A model generated the notes under the pieces. That model was given only the letters and a program-made list of their open reading frames with translations. It searched no databases and was not told where the DNA came from. A stretch of 64,000 nucleotides of DNA from assembly GCF_002261265.1 (NCBI RefSeq), contig NZ_NEVK01000001.1, forward strand, positions 62,001-126,000, given 5' to 3'. A program made the translations under genes and the position numbers. The stretch comes from Bordetella genomosp. 7. Its GTDB lineage: Bacteria > Pseudomonadota > Gammaproteobacteria > Burkholderiales > Burkholderiaceae_B. The number at the start of each line of letters is the position of its first letter. Position 1 is the stretch's first letter. Shown piece by piece: positions 8,762 through 18,159 of this stretch.

Positions 8762-9499
8762 TCAGGAGGCCGCGCCATCCAGGGCGGCTGCCGGATTTCC
8801 GGGCTGGCCCTTGGTGCGGTCGGCGTTCCAGAGTGCGATCCACTGGGCGGCTTCGACGATGCCGGCAACTATACCATCGACATCCAGGCTGTGCACATCC
8901 TGCCCTTCGTTGTAGCCGTAAGGCACGGCCAGCACTTGCACGCCGGCGGCGCGGCCCGCCAGTGCGTCGTTGACCGAGTCGCCGATCGCCACGGCCTGCG
9001 CCGGGGCCACGCCCAGGCGCTCGCAGGCGTACAGCATCTGGTCGGGGTCGGGCTTGCGGCGCGCGCAGGTGTCTCCGCACACCACTTCCTGGAAAAAGCC
9101 CGCCAGGCCGGTGCGCTGCAATAGCGGCAGGGTGAACTCGGTGGGCTTGTTGGTGACGACAGCCAGCTTCAGGCCCTGGTCGCGCAGCGCTTTCAGTCCT
9201 TCGATGACGCCGTCGAATACCGTCGCCTTGTCGCCGTTTACCAGGTGATAGTGGCGGAAAAACGATGCGCGGGCGCGGGCGAACAGTTCGGGGTCGGGTT
9301 CGGCATCGTGCAGCGAGCCGGCCAGCGCTCGGCGCACCAGGTTGTCGACGCCTTTGCCCACGAAAGTGGCGATTACGTCTTCGCGCAGGGGGGGCATGCC
9401 CAATTCGATGCGCATGGCGTTGGCGGCATGGGCCAGGTCGGGCACCGAGTCGAGCAGGGTGCCGTCCAGGTCGAGCAGAACGGCGTGGAATGTGGTCAT
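8762..9499 (-). CDS. gph: Phosphoglycolate phosphatase Gph
   Basis: This HAD-superfamily phosphatase (245 residues) hydrolyses 2-phosphoglycolate from DNA repair or oxygenase side reactions. It has the nucleophile motif DLDGTLLDSVPDL at the N-terminus, a helical cap, VVTNK (motif II) and AIGDSVND (motif III). The ATG at 9499 is preferred because GTGAGG lies six bases upstream; a GTG at 9511 overlapping the rpe stop is the alternative. It follows rpe and precedes trpL-trpE, an arrangement common in betaproteobacteria, so these genes probably share a transcript. Confidence 0.93.
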   Translation of the reverse strand: MTTFHAVLLDLDGTLLDSVPDLAHAANAMRIELGMPPLREDVIATFVGKGVDNLVRRALAGSLHDAEPDPELFARARASFFRHYHLVNGDKATVFDGVIEGLKALRDQGLKLAVVTNKPTEFTLPLLQRTGLAGFFQEVVCGDTCARRKPDPDQMLYACERLGVAPAQAVAIGDSVNDALAGRAAGVQVLAVPYGYNEGQDVHSLDVDGIVAGIVEAAQWIALWNADRTKGQPGNPAAALDGAAS

Positions 9500-9507
9500 G
9501 ACGGGCC

Positions 9508-10215
9508 TCACGCGGTCAGGGTGCCGGCCTTCGCGATTTCGTCGCGCAGGGCCTGGATGACTGCGGCGTAATCGGGCTTGCCGAAAATGGCCGAACCGGC
9601 CACGAAGGTATCTGCCCCGGCGGCGCGGATCTGCGCGATATTGTCGACTTTCACCCCGCCATCGACTTCAAGCAGGATGGGCTGGCCGCCCTGTTGCGTC
9701 CAGCGGTCGATGCGCGCCCGCGCATCGCGCAGCTTGGCCAGCGTGCCGGGAATGAAGCTCTGGCCGCCGAAGCCGGGGTTTACCGACATCAGGAGCACCA
9801 CGTCGAGCAGGTCCATGACGTGGTCCATGGCGTCCAGGGAGCTGGCCGGATTGAACACCAGGCCGGCCTGGCAGCCGTGGTCGCGGATCAGCGACAGGGT
9901 GCGGTGCACATGGCGCGAGGCTTCGGGGTGAAAGGTGATGATGTTGGCGCCCGCCTTGGCAAACTGGGGAATCAGTTCGTCGACCGGCTCGACCATAAGG
10001 TGCACGTCGATAGGCACCTGCACGTGCGGCCGGATTGCGGCGCAGACCATGGGGCCGATGGTCAGATTGGGAACGTAATGGTTGTCCATGACGTCGAAGT
10101 GGATCCAGTCGGCGCCGGCGTCGACGACATTGCGGACTTCTTCGCCCAGGCGGGCGAAGTCGGCAGACAGGATACTGGGCGCGATACGAGTGGCGGCCTG
10201 AGACGCAGTAGGCAT
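9508..10215 (-). CDS. rpe: Ribulose-phosphate 3-epimerase Rpe
   Basis: It interconverts ribulose 5-phosphate and xylulose 5-phosphate in the pentose phosphate pathway. The TIM-barrel protein shows [16 protein letters not shown] at the start, the metal ligands in [17 protein letters not shown] and [22 protein letters not shown], and [10 protein letters not shown] with the catalytic Asp near the end. The start at 10215 gives the usual length (235 residues); an upstream ATG at 10239 would add eight residues. Neither has a strong Shine-Dalgarno site. It is divergent from apaG and is the first gene of the rpe-gph-trpE block. Confidence 0.95.
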   Translation of the reverse strand: MPTASQAATRIAPSILSADFARLGEEVRNVVDAGADWIHFDVMDNHYVPNLTIGPMVCAAIRPHVQVPIDVHLMVEPVDELIPQFAKAGANIITFHPEASRHVHRTLSLIRDHGCQAGLVFNPASSLDAMDHVMDLLDVVLLMSVNPGFGGQSFIPGTLAKLRDARARIDRWTQQGGQPILLEVDGGVKVDNIAQIRAAGADTFVAGSAIFGKPDYAAVIQALRDEIAKAGTLTA

Positions 10216-10339
10216 GATGATCGGGGTTTCCGCGGGCATAATGTGCCATTATTGTAGTTTGCCGTACCAGAATGCCGCCCGGTCCGGTTACAACCGCCCG
10301 CGGCAGGCTCCCTTTACCAGCGCTCATCGGGAAAGGCCC

Positions 10340-10714
10340 GTGAAACCCTACGACCTGACCGTCACCGTTGCTCCGGTTTTCGTGCCCGAGCAATCCGATC
10401 CCGCCGAACAGCAGTATGTGTTCGCCTACACGGTGCGCATCACCAATACCGGCGAGCACCCTGCGCAAGTCATCAGCCGTCACTGGATCATCACGGACGG
10501 CGACCAGCGTGTCCACGAAGTGCGTGGCCTGGGGGTAGTGGGGCAGCAGCCGCTGCTGGCTCCCGGCGAAACCTTCGAATACACCAGCGGCTGTCCGCTG
10601 AACACCCCCGTGGGCACCATGAGGGGTACTTACCATTGCGTGGGCGAGAACGGAATTCCGTTCGAGGTGCCCATCCCCGAATTCCTGCTGGCCATGCCCC
10701 GCACGCTGCACTGA
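10340..10714 (+). CDS. apaG: ApaG protein
   Basis: This small (124-residue) beta-sandwich protein of the ApaG/DUF525 family has the conserved YVFAYTVRITNTG segment, SRHWIITDGD and the glycine-rich GVVGQQPLLAPGE. ApaG was first linked to the apaH (diadenosine tetraphosphatase) locus and to divalent-cation handling; its biochemical role remains poorly defined. The start is a GTG preceded by GGGAAAGG. It is divergent from rpe and is followed by mltA after 35 nt. Confidence 0.92.
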   Translation: MKPYDLTVTVAPVFVPEQSDPAEQQYVFAYTVRITNTGEHPAQVISRHWIITDGDQRVHEVRGLGVVGQQPLLAPGETFEYTSGCPLNTPVGTMRGTYHCVGENGIPFEVPIPEFLLAMPRTLH

Positions 10715-10749
10715 CACGGCGGCATGCCGGCATTTTTCCGTATTTGTAC

Positions 10750-12045
10750 ATGAAGCGTTTACTGAGCCTGTTGTGCATGCCGCCGCTGTTGGCGGCATGC
10801 AGCCTGACGCAAGTTCCGCCCGAGCCGGGCCAGCAGGCGCCGGCCGCCTCGCCGGGCGCGCCATCTGTAACCGGACCGCTGGTCGTGCCGCCGCTGTCGG
10901 CGTTGCCGGACACGCCCGCGCGGGCGCTGGGCGGGCGCTTCCAGCGGGCAAACTGGGCCGACCTGCCGGGCTGGTCGGCCGACGACCTGTCTCAGCTGTG
11001 GCCGCTGTTCATCCGCAACTGCAAGGGGCTGATGCGGCCCACCAGCGGCAACCTGGCCGCGCCGGCGCGCGCCGCGCCACGGGTCTGGCAGCCGGTTTGC
11101 GCGGCCGCCGCCGATCTTGGGCAAGATCCCCTCGACGCCGCCACGGTGCGGGAATTCGTGCAGACGCATCTGCAGCCCTGGCGCCTGAGCGGCGCCGACG
11201 GCCGCCCGGCCGCCAACACGGTCACGGGCTACTACGAACCGTTGGTGCGCGGGTCGCGGCGGCAGGGCGGGGTGTACCAGTGGCCGCTTTACGCCGTGCC
11301 CGACGATCTGCTCACCATCGACCTGGGCGCGGTATACCCGGAATTGGCCGGCAAGCGGGTGCGCGGCAAGCTGGTCGGCAAGCGGGTGGTGCCCTACGAC
11401 ACGCGCGCCGCCATTGAGTCGTCGAACCGCAAGCCGCCGGCCATCGTCTGGGTTGACGACCCCGTCGACAACTTTTTCCTGCAGGTGCAGGGATCCGGCC
11501 GCGTGCTGCTGACCGACGGGCCGGACGCGGGCACCACAATACGGGTGGCGTATGCCGACCACAACGGCCAGCCTTATGCATCCATCGGACGCTGGCTGAT
11601 CGACAAGGGCGAATTGGGCGCCGACCAGGCTTCGATGCAGAATATACGGGCCTGGGCGCAGCGCAATCCGCAGCGCGTGCGCGAAATGCTCAATGCCAAT
11701 CCGGCTGTGGTGTTTTTTCGCGAAGAGGCCGTCACCGACCCCGAGCTCGGTCCCAAGGGCGCCTACGGCATTCCGCTGGCGCCGCGTCGTTCCATTGCCG
11801 TGGACGCCGGTTTCGTGCCGCTGGGTGCGCCGGTGTACCTGGCCACGACGTGGCCGGCCTCCGACCGGCCGCTGCGGCGCCTGGTATTCGCGCAAGATAC
11901 CGGCGCCGCCATCCGCGGCGCCGCGCGGGCCGACTTTTACTGGGGATATGGCGACGAGGCCGGCGCCCTGGCGGGCCGCATGAAACAGCGCGGCCAGATG
12001 TGGGTGCTGTGGCCCCGGCAGGCAGGGGAGCCCAGCGCGCGATGA
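10750..12045 (+). CDS. mltA: Membrane-bound lytic murein transglycosylase A
   Basis: A lipoprotein signal peptide (MKRLLSLLCMPPLLAAC, lipobox LAAC) starts this 431-residue protein, so it should be anchored to the outer membrane. The MltA barrel domain (VTGYYEPLVRGSR onward) and a C-terminal 3D domain (IAVDAGFVPLGAPVYL, then FAQDTGAAIRG with catalytic-type Asp residues) identify a peptidoglycan lytic transglycosylase that cleaves MurNAc-GlcNAc bonds to 1,6-anhydro products. The start shown follows from the signal peptide; no clear Shine-Dalgarno site is visible. Its TGA overlaps the ATG of the next gene by four bases. Confidence 0.94.
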   Translation: MKRLLSLLCMPPLLAACSLTQVPPEPGQQAPAASPGAPSVTGPLVVPPLSALPDTPARALGGRFQRANWADLPGWSADDLSQLWPLFIRNCKGLMRPTSGNLAAPARAAPRVWQPVCAAAADLGQDPLDAATVREFVQTHLQPWRLSGADGRPAANTVTGYYEPLVRGSRRQGGVYQWPLYAVPDDLLTIDLGAVYPELAGKRVRGKLVGKRVVPYDTRAAIESSNRKPPAIVWVDDPVDNFFLQVQGSGRVLLTDGPDAGTTIRVAYADHNGQPYASIGRWLIDKGELGADQASMQNIRAWAQRNPQRVREMLNANPAVVFFREEAVTDPELGPKGAYGIPLAPRRSIAVDAGFVPLGAPVYLATTWPASDRPLRRLVFAQDTGAAIRGAARADFYWGYGDEAGALAGRMKQRGQMWVLWPRQAGEPSAR

Positions 12046-13211
12046 CTCACCAGATAGTCGTTTGCGGCGCCGGCATTATTGGTTTGGCCAGCGCCCTGGC
12101 GCTGGCGCGTCGCGGGCTGCGCGTCGCGTTGCTGGCGCCTGCATCGACGGTGCCCGCCGCCGACCCCGATACCTATCATCCGCGTGTCTATGCCATATCG
12201 CCGGCCAGCCAGAAGTTCCTGGCCGGGCTGGGAATCTGGGACGCCCTTCCGACCGCACGCATCACGCCGGTGCAGGCCATGGAAATCCATGGCGACGCGG
12301 ACGGCCGGGTCGACCTCGATGCCTGGCATGCGGCGCAGCCGCAGCTGGCCTGGATCGTCGAGTCCGGTGAAATCGAACGCGTGCTGATCCAGGCCGTGCG
12401 CATGTTCGCGATTCCGTGGTTGCCCGAACGTTGCGTGGGGTACCGCGATGGCGCGGTGGAAACCAGCTCGGGGCAGTGGCTGCGCGCCGAGCTGTTCGTG
12501 GGCGCCGATGGCGCTTCTTCGCCCCTGCGCGCCGCGGCCGGCATTGCGCACAAATCAGTGCCATACGAAGACACGGGCCTGGTGGCGCACCTTGACGCCG
12601 AACGCCCGCACCATGGCACGGCTTTCCAGTGGTTCCGCGACGACGGCGTGCTGGCGCTGCTGCCGCTGCCCGATACGTCGGCGGGGCCGCAGGTATCGAT
12701 GGTGTGGTCCATGCACAACCCGCAGGCGGCGGCGTTGCAGGCGCTGGCTCCGCAAGAACAGGCCGATCGGCTGCAAGACATGCTTGCGCAGGCTTCGCAC
12801 GGGCGGCTGGGCCGCCTGACGCTGCGCGGCAAGGTGCACGGTTTTCCGCTGACGCTGGATCAGGCGCAAATGACGGCGCCGGGCATCGCGCTTGCCGGCG
12901 ATGCCGCGCATCGCGTGCACCCGTTGGCGGGGCAGGGCCTGAACCTGGGGCTGGGCGATGTCGAAGCGCTGGCGCGCATCGTGGCAGAGCGCGAGCCCTA
13001 CCGCACGGCCGGCGACCCGCGGGTGTTGCGCCGCTACCAGCGCGCCCGCGCCGAGTCGGTGTTGGCCATGCGGTTGGCTACCGACGGCCTTTACCGGCTG
13101 TTTGGCGCTCGGGCGGCGCCGCTGGCCTGGCTGCGCAATGCAGGCATGCAATGGGTGGACGCCGCGCCCGTCCTGAAGCGCTATTTGATCAACGGGGCCT
13201 CGCGCAATTAA
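12042..13211 (+). CDS. UbiH/COQ6-family FAD-dependent monooxygenase
   Basis: This 389-residue flavoprotein hydroxylase has an N-terminal dinucleotide motif GAGIIGLASALALARRG and the family motif GDAAHRVHPLAGQGLNLGLGD near residue 285. The family hydroxylates the aromatic ring during ubiquinone synthesis (UbiH, UbiI, UbiF, UbiM). Which ring position this member serves cannot be told from sequence. It overlaps mltA by four bases and is followed 18 nt later by dsbC. Confidence 0.88.
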   Translation: MTHQIVVCGAGIIGLASALALARRGLRVALLAPASTVPAADPDTYHPRVYAISPASQKFLAGLGIWDALPTARITPVQAMEIHGDADGRVDLDAWHAAQPQLAWIVESGEIERVLIQAVRMFAIPWLPERCVGYRDGAVETSSGQWLRAELFVGADGASSPLRAAAGIAHKSVPYEDTGLVAHLDAERPHHGTAFQWFRDDGVLALLPLPDTSAGPQVSMVWSMHNPQAAALQALAPQEQADRLQDMLAQASHGRLGRLTLRGKVHGFPLTLDQAQMTAPGIALAGDAAHRVHPLAGQGLNLGLGDVEALARIVAEREPYRTAGDPRVLRRYQRARAESVLAMRLATDGLYRLFGARAAPLAWLRNAGMQWVDAAPVLKRYLINGASRN

Positions 13212-13229
13212 GCCGGGCCAGGAGTACTC

Positions 13230-13994
13230 ATGAACTTCCGAATTTCCGCAGTCTTGTCCGGCGCCGCATGCGCGGTGGGGTTGGCCCTGGCGGGCAGCGC
13301 GTGGGCGCAGGCGCCCGCTGCGCAGCAGGACAAGGTTTATTCCACCGAATCTGTCGCGGATCCGGCCGCGCAGGCCGTCAAAGATCGCTTCGCGCAGCGG
13401 TTCGGCGAACTCAGTGTGACGGCCGTGCGCCGCACCCCCTATGGCATTTTCGAAGTGCAGCTGGGCACCGAGCTGGTCTACACCGACGAAAACGTGACCT
13501 GGGTGATGGAAGGCCCGCTCATCGACGCGGCCACGCGGCGCGACGTCACGCGGGAGCGCCAGGAAAAGCTGGGTGCGGCGGCGTTTGACGAACTGCCGCT
13601 GGACATGGCCGTCAAGCAGGTGCGCGGCGACGGGTCGCGCAAGATGGCCATTTTCGAAGACCCCAACTGCGGCTATTGCAAGCAACTGCACAAGACGCTG
13701 CAAGACGTCGACAACCTGACCATCTACACCTTCCTGTATCCGGTGCTGACGCCCGATTCCACGACCAAGTCGCGCAACGTCTGGTGCGCCAAGGACCAGG
13801 CTCGGGTGTGGCAAGACTGGATGCTGCGCGGCCAGACGCCGCCGAGCGCCGAATGCGACGCGCCTATCCAGCAGGTGCTGGCGCTGGGGCAGAAGCTGAT
13901 GGTGCGCGGCACGCCCGCCATCTTCTTCGAGGACGGCAGCCGCCTCAACGGCGCTGCGCCGCTTGAAATGATCGAGGCCCGTCTGGGCCAATAA
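13230..13994 (+). CDS. dsbC: Thiol:disulfide isomerase DsbC
   Basis: This periplasmic disulfide isomerase is 254 residues long with a cleavable signal peptide ending near AGSAWA-QAP. The N-terminal dimerisation domain (about residues 40-110) is followed by a thioredoxin fold with the active-site motif CGYC in FEDPNCGYCKQL, a second cysteine pair (NVWCAKDQ, SAECDAP) and the cis-Pro segment RGTPAIFF. DsbC corrects wrong disulfides in secreted proteins using electrons from DsbD. An AGGAG site precedes the ATG. Confidence 0.93.
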   Translation: MNFRISAVLSGAACAVGLALAGSAWAQAPAAQQDKVYSTESVADPAAQAVKDRFAQRFGELSVTAVRRTPYGIFEVQLGTELVYTDENVTWVMEGPLIDAATRRDVTRERQEKLGAAAFDELPLDMAVKQVRGDGSRKMAIFEDPNCGYCKQLHKTLQDVDNLTIYTFLYPVLTPDSTTKSRNVWCAKDQARVWQDWMLRGQTPPSAECDAPIQQVLALGQKLMVRGTPAIFFEDGSRLNGAAPLEMIEARLGQ

Positions 13995-14006
13995 CCGGAG
14001 CTTGCC

Positions 14007-14978
14007 GTGAATGACGATGCCATCAAGGTCGCGCTGCTGGATGACTACCACGGCGTGGCCGAACGCTACGCCGACTGGAGCACGCTGGGCGCCAACGTCC
14101 AGGTGCAGTCGTTTCGCGACTACCTGCCCGAAAGCGCGCGGGTGCAAGCGCTGCAGCCGTTCGATGTCATCGTCGCCATGCGCGAGCGCACCCCGTTTCC
14201 CGCGCAACTGGTCAATGCCCTGCCCAGGTTGCGCCTGCTTATCACCACGGGCATGCGCAACCTGGCCATCGACATGGATGCCTGCCGTGATCGCGGCGTG
14301 GTCGTCTGCGGGGCGCCGGGCAGCGCGGACGCCAATACGGCCACGGCCGAACTGGCCTGGGCCCACATCCTTGCGCTGTTCAAGAACCTGACCATCGAAG
14401 ACGCCAATATGCGGCGGGGCCTGTGGCAGACCGGCATGCCCCAGCCGCTGGCAGGCAAGTGCCTGGGCGTGGTGGGGCTGGGCAAGCTGGGCGCCGCGGT
14501 GGCCCAGGTGGGCAAGGCCTTCGGCATGCAGGTGCTGGCCTGGAGCCCCAACCTGACGCCCGAGCGTGCGCAGGCCGCTGGCGTCGGGTTCGCATCCAAG
14601 CACGAGCTCTTCGCCAACGCGGATGTGGTCAGCCTGCACCTGGTCCTGAGCGAAAGCACGCGCCAGGTCGTGGACGTCGCTGCGCTGGCCGCCATGAAGC
14701 CCACCGCGTTCCTGGTGAATACGTCGCGCGCGGGTCTGGTCGATCAAGACGCCCTGGTGGATGCGCTGCGCAAGGGCCGGCTGGCCGGCGCCGGCCTGGA
14801 TGTGTATCCCGAAGAGCCGCTGCCCGCCACCGATACGCTGCGCGCCTTGGACAACGTGGTGCTTACGCCGCATCTGGGGTATGTCAGCCCCGAGAACTTC
14901 ACGGTGTTCTACCGCAGCGCCCTAGAAGCGGTGCAGGCCTGGATGGCCGGCAACCCCATACGCGTTCTCAACGCGTAA
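14007..14978 (+). CDS. D-2-hydroxyacid dehydrogenase family protein
   Basis: A 323-residue NAD(P)-dependent dehydrogenase of the D-isomer 2-hydroxyacid family. It has the Rossmann motif GVVGLGKLGAAV near residue 155, a catalytic Arg in NTSRAGLVDQDAL, Glu in YPEEPLP, and a catalytic His in LTPHLGYV. The subgroup resembles phosphoglycerate-dehydrogenase-like or glyoxylate-reductase-like proteins without an ACT domain; the substrate is unknown. Translation starts at GTG 14007, 12 nt after dsbC, and the gene converges with ttcA. Confidence 0.87.
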   Translation: MNDDAIKVALLDDYHGVAERYADWSTLGANVQVQSFRDYLPESARVQALQPFDVIVAMRERTPFPAQLVNALPRLRLLITTGMRNLAIDMDACRDRGVVVCGAPGSADANTATAELAWAHILALFKNLTIEDANMRRGLWQTGMPQPLAGKCLGVVGLGKLGAAVAQVGKAFGMQVLAWSPNLTPERAQAAGVGFASKHELFANADVVSLHLVLSESTRQVVDVAALAAMKPTAFLVNTSRAGLVDQDALVDALRKGRLAGAGLDVYPEEPLPATDTLRALDNVVLTPHLGYVSPENFTVFYRSALEAVQAWMAGNPIRVLNA

Positions 14979-15024
14979 AAATCCCGTAATAGTCGCCTGA
15001 CAGCGGGGCGGCCGGCGCGGCCGC

Positions 15025-15996
15025 CTAGCGCCGCTCGAACATCACTTTCTGCTCGGTCAGTGCGGGTTCATTGTCGGCGCAGCCCGCGCCGGCGCCGCCA
15101 TGCGGCGTCGCGGGTTCCGACGGGTCGATGTGGTCGAACGCCGTATCGCCGCCGGCATCGGGCACTCCGGTGGGCTTCAGGCCCGCGAAGTCGAACAGGT
15201 CGCGGTCCATCAAGTGCGACGGCACGATGCGCGACAGCGCATTGAACACGTTCCATGAACGACCGGGATGCCGGCGGTCCCACTCGCGGATCATGCGGCC
15301 CACTTCTTGCCGCTTCAGGTTTTCCTGCGAGCCGCACAGGTTGCACGGAATGATGGGAAACTGCTTGAATGCCGCGTAGGCGATCAGGTCGCTCTCGGGC
15401 ACATAGGCCAAGGGGCGGATCACCGTATGCCGGCCGTCATCCGACACGAGCTTGGGCGGCATGGCCTTGGCCTTGCCGCCGTAGAACAGGTTCAGGAAAA
15501 ACGTCGCAAGAATGTCGTCCCGGTGGTGGCCCAGCGCGATCTTGGTGGCGCCCAGTTCGCTTGCCACCCGGTACAGGATGCCGCGCCGCAGCCGCGAACA
15601 CAGCGAACACATGGTTTTTCCCTCGGGAATGACCCGGGTCACGATCGAATACGTGTCCTGTGTCTCGATGTGAAAGGGCACGCCCAGCGAACTCAGGTAA
15701 TTGGGCAGGACATCGGCCGGAAAGCCGGGCTGCTTCTGGTCGAGATTCACCGCGACGATGTCGAACGAAAAGGGGGCCCTCTTGCGCAGATTGATCAGGA
15801 TGTCGAGCAGCGAATACGAATCTTTGCCGCCCGACAGGCACACCATGACGCGGTCGCCTTCCTCGATCATGTTGTAGTCGGAGATCGCGCGGGTGGTTTC
15901 GCGCGCCAGGCGTTTGCTGAGCTTATTGCCCTCGTGGCGGATCTTTTCTTCGGCGGGAGTACGCGCCACGGGGGCGGTGTCGACAAGGTCTTGCAT
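15025..15996 (-). CDS. ttcA: tRNA 2-thiocytidine synthetase TtcA
   Basis: This ATP-dependent enzyme thiolates cytidine 32 of certain tRNAs. It has the PP-loop SGGKDSYS near residue 54 and two CxxC motifs (CSLC in [15 protein letters not shown] in IPCNLCGSQ) that bind the iron-sulfur cluster. At 323 residues it is of normal length, with a low-complexity C-terminal tail. It lies 9 nt downstream of folB on the same strand and is probably co-transcribed. Confidence 0.95.
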   Translation of the reverse strand: MQDLVDTAPVARTPAEEKIRHEGNKLSKRLARETTRAISDYNMIEEGDRVMVCLSGGKDSYSLLDILINLRKRAPFSFDIVAVNLDQKQPGFPADVLPNYLSSLGVPFHIETQDTYSIVTRVIPEGKTMCSLCSRLRRGILYRVASELGATKIALGHHRDDILATFFLNLFYGGKAKAMPPKLVSDDGRHTVIRPLAYVPESDLIAYAAFKQFPIIPCNLCGSQENLKRQEVGRMIREWDRRHPGRSWNVFNALSRIVPSHLMDRDLFDFAGLKPTGVPDAGGDTAFDHIDPSEPATPHGGAGAGCADNEPALTEQKVMFERR

Positions 15997-16005
15997 GACA
16001 GGAGC

Positions 16006-16365
16006 CTAGCGGTTGATCTGTATTTCGACGCCCACGGCCGCGCAGTCGGAGAACGCCATGGGTTTGCTGATGCGCAGGCGCAGCGCCCGCACCTCGTCGA
16101 AGTCGCGCAACAGGCGCGCCGCCACCTGTTCCGTCAGTGTTTCGATCAGGTTGACGTGGGCCTGCGTGCATTCTTCGACAATGGCTTCGCGCAGGCGGCG
16201 ATAGTCGAGCACGCTGTGGATATCGTGATCGTCGACCGTGCGCGTGATGTCGACGTCGAATTCGGCGTCGATATGCAGGGGTTGGGTCGCGCGGCGTTCG
16301 TGTTCAAGGATGCCGATACGGGCGTCCAGTGCCAGCCCGGAAAGGATGATGCGGCGTGTAGGCAT
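16006..16365 (-). CDS. folB: Dihydroneopterin aldolase FolB
   Basis: A 119-residue folate-pathway enzyme that cleaves 7,8-dihydroneopterin to 6-hydroxymethyl-dihydropterin and glycolaldehyde. It shows GLALDARIGILEHERR, with the family's catalytic Glu in GILEHE, VLDYRRL and NLIETLTEQVA. It starts the folB-ttcA operon and is divergent from a flavoprotein gene across a 114-nt gap. Confidence 0.92.
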   Translation of the reverse strand: MPTRRIILSGLALDARIGILEHERRATQPLHIDAEFDVDITRTVDDHDIHSVLDYRRLREAIVEECTQAHVNLIETLTEQVAARLLRDFDEVRALRLRISKPMAFSDCAAVGVEIQINR

Positions 16366-16479
16366 GATGAATACCTAAAAGACAGAAACGGGATTGTAAG
16401 GCGGGCGGCGCGGCTGGCTACAATCCGGGCTGATGTGCCGCGGGCGGCGCAATGCTAAGCCTTACGGAAGACGAGTTTC

Positions 16480-17376
16480 ATGCAGCAATACGACGCAGTG
16501 ATCGTGGGCGGCGGCCCGGCCGGCGCCTCTTGCGCCATCTGGCTTGCCCGGCTGGGCCTGGATGCGCTGCTGGTCGAGGCCGCCGCGCAACCCGGCGGGC
16601 TTGCCCACGACAACCCGTTCAACGATGACTGGATCGCCGTGCTGCCCGACGTCACGGGCCAGCAGGTCGCAGCCAATATTGCCCGCAGCGTGCGGGCCGC
16701 CGGGGTGGCCACGCGGCTGAACACGGTGGCGCGCCGGGTGGTTTGTCGCGACGGGGGCTTTGACGTGGAACTCGAGGCAGGGGGCCAGGCAATGCAGGCG
16801 CGAGGGCGTGCGCTGGTGATCGCCTCCGGTGTGCGTGCTCGTGGCCTGCCGGGCCGGCCCGCGGACGCCTCCTGGCCCGGCGTGCTGGTCGGTCCGGGCT
16901 CGGCCATCATGGCGCAGGACTACACCGGCCAGTCGGTGGCGGTGCTGGGCGGCGGCGATAACGCGTTCGAGAATTTCGTCTACGTGCGCAATCGCGGCGC
17001 AGGCGAAGTACATCTGTACGCACGCACCGTGCGCGCCCAGCAGCAATGGGTGGCGCGCGCCGGCAACGAGGGCGTGCATGTCGGCCAATATGTGGTCGAT
17101 CCTGTGGCGCGCACCGTCAACGGCCAGGCGTACGACCTGATCCTGGTGTTCTACGGCTGGGAGCCGCAAGCCGCCTTCGCCGATGGCCTGGGCCTGCAGC
17201 GCGATCCGCGTGGTTACATCCACACCGACCCGGCCACGGCCGAGACCAGCGTGGCGGGCGTGTACGCCATAGGCGAAGTGGCCAACCGCATGCATCCCTG
17301 CGTGGTGACCTCCATGGCCGACGGCGTGGTCGCCGCCAAAGCCATCCAGCGCCGCCACGAACGCGGCGCAGCATAA
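16480..17376 (+). CDS. NAD(P)/FAD-dependent oxidoreductase (thioredoxin-reductase-like)
   Basis: A 298-residue two-nucleotide-domain flavoprotein. The FAD motif VGGGPAGASCAIWLARLG is at the N-terminus, a second motif AVLGGGDNAFENF near residue 155 binds NAD(P)H, and a C-terminal segment (VYAIGEVANRMHPCVVTSMADG) contacts FAD. The redox-active CxxC of true thioredoxin reductase is absent, so it is more like ferredoxin/flavodoxin-NADP reductase homologues or small pyridine-nucleotide oxidoreductases. The electron acceptor is unknown. A tandem repeat array follows 21 nt after its stop. Confidence 0.85.
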   Translation: MQQYDAVIVGGGPAGASCAIWLARLGLDALLVEAAAQPGGLAHDNPFNDDWIAVLPDVTGQQVAANIARSVRAAGVATRLNTVARRVVCRDGGFDVELEAGGQAMQARGRALVIASGVRARGLPGRPADASWPGVLVGPGSAIMAQDYTGQSVAVLGGGDNAFENFVYVRNRGAGEVHLYARTVRAQQQWVARAGNEGVHVGQYVVDPVARTVNGQAYDLILVFYGWEPQAAFADGLGLQRDPRGYIHTDPATAETSVAGVYAIGEVANRMHPCVVTSMADGVVAAKAIQRRHERGAA

Positions 17377-17397
17377 AGGCAGCCGTATCCGCGCGAG

Positions 17398-18111
17398 GTG
17401 TCTGACACCCTCCGGGAGTCAGACACCAGTGGCACCTAGAAGGCGCCGTTACCGCAGTGTCCGATTCCCGAAGGGTGTCAGACACCGTTGGCAGGCAGAA
17501 AGCGCCGTTACTGCAGTGTCTGACTCCCGAAGGGTGTCAGACACCGATGGCAGGCAGAAGGCGCCGTTACTGCAGTGTCTGACTCCCGAAGGGTGTCAGA
17601 CACCGATGGCACGCAGAAGGCGTCGTTACTGCAGTGTCTGACTCCCGAAGGGTGTCAGACACCCACGGCGGGCAGAAGGCGTCGTTACTGCAGTGTCTGA
17701 CTCCCGAAGGGTGTCAGACACCGACGGCAGGTAGAAGGCGCCGTTACTGCTGTGTCTGACTCCCGAAGGGTGTCAGACACCGATGGCACGCAGAAGGCGT
17801 CGTTACTGCAGTGTCTGACTCCCGAAGGGTGTCAGACACCGACGGCAGGCAGAAGGCGTCGTTACCGCAGTGTCTGACTCCCGAAGGGTGTCAGACACCG
17901 ACGGCAGGCAGAAGGCGCCGTTACTGCAGTGTCTGACTCCCGAAGGGTGTCAGACACCGACGGCAGGTAGAAAGCGTCGTTACCGCAGTGTCTGACTCCC
18001 GAAGGGTGTCAGACACCGACGGCAGGCAGAAGGCGCCGTTACTGCTGTGTCTGACTCCCGAAGGGTGTCAGACACCGACGGCGGGCAGAAGGCGCCGTTA
18101 CTGCAGTGTCT
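17398..18111. repeat. Tandem palindrome array 1 (59-bp period, 11 direct copies)
   Basis: The array opens with one inverted copy (17398-17426), followed by eleven direct copies at 17457, 17516, 17575, 17634, 17693, 17752, 17811, 17870, 17929, 17988 and 18047, and a truncated twelfth (18106-18111). Each copy is a 29-nt hairpin: arm GTGTCTGAC, T-T mismatch, CCC, loop GAA, GGG, arm GTCAGACAC. The 30-bp linkers are nearly identical and differ at a few alternating sites. The region lies between the 3' ends of convergent genes. Open frames across it (CLTPEGCQTP-type repeats) are judged non-coding. Confidence 0.97.
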
Positions 18112-18159
18112 TCTCCCTGGGCCGGGCAGGACGCTGGACGGCCCAAACCGCGCCTTCCG

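Noticed and set aside
17398-18111. CRISPR array
   Set aside because: The repeats are regularly spaced, but the spacers are nearly identical to each other and no cas gene is present; it is a tandem minisatellite.
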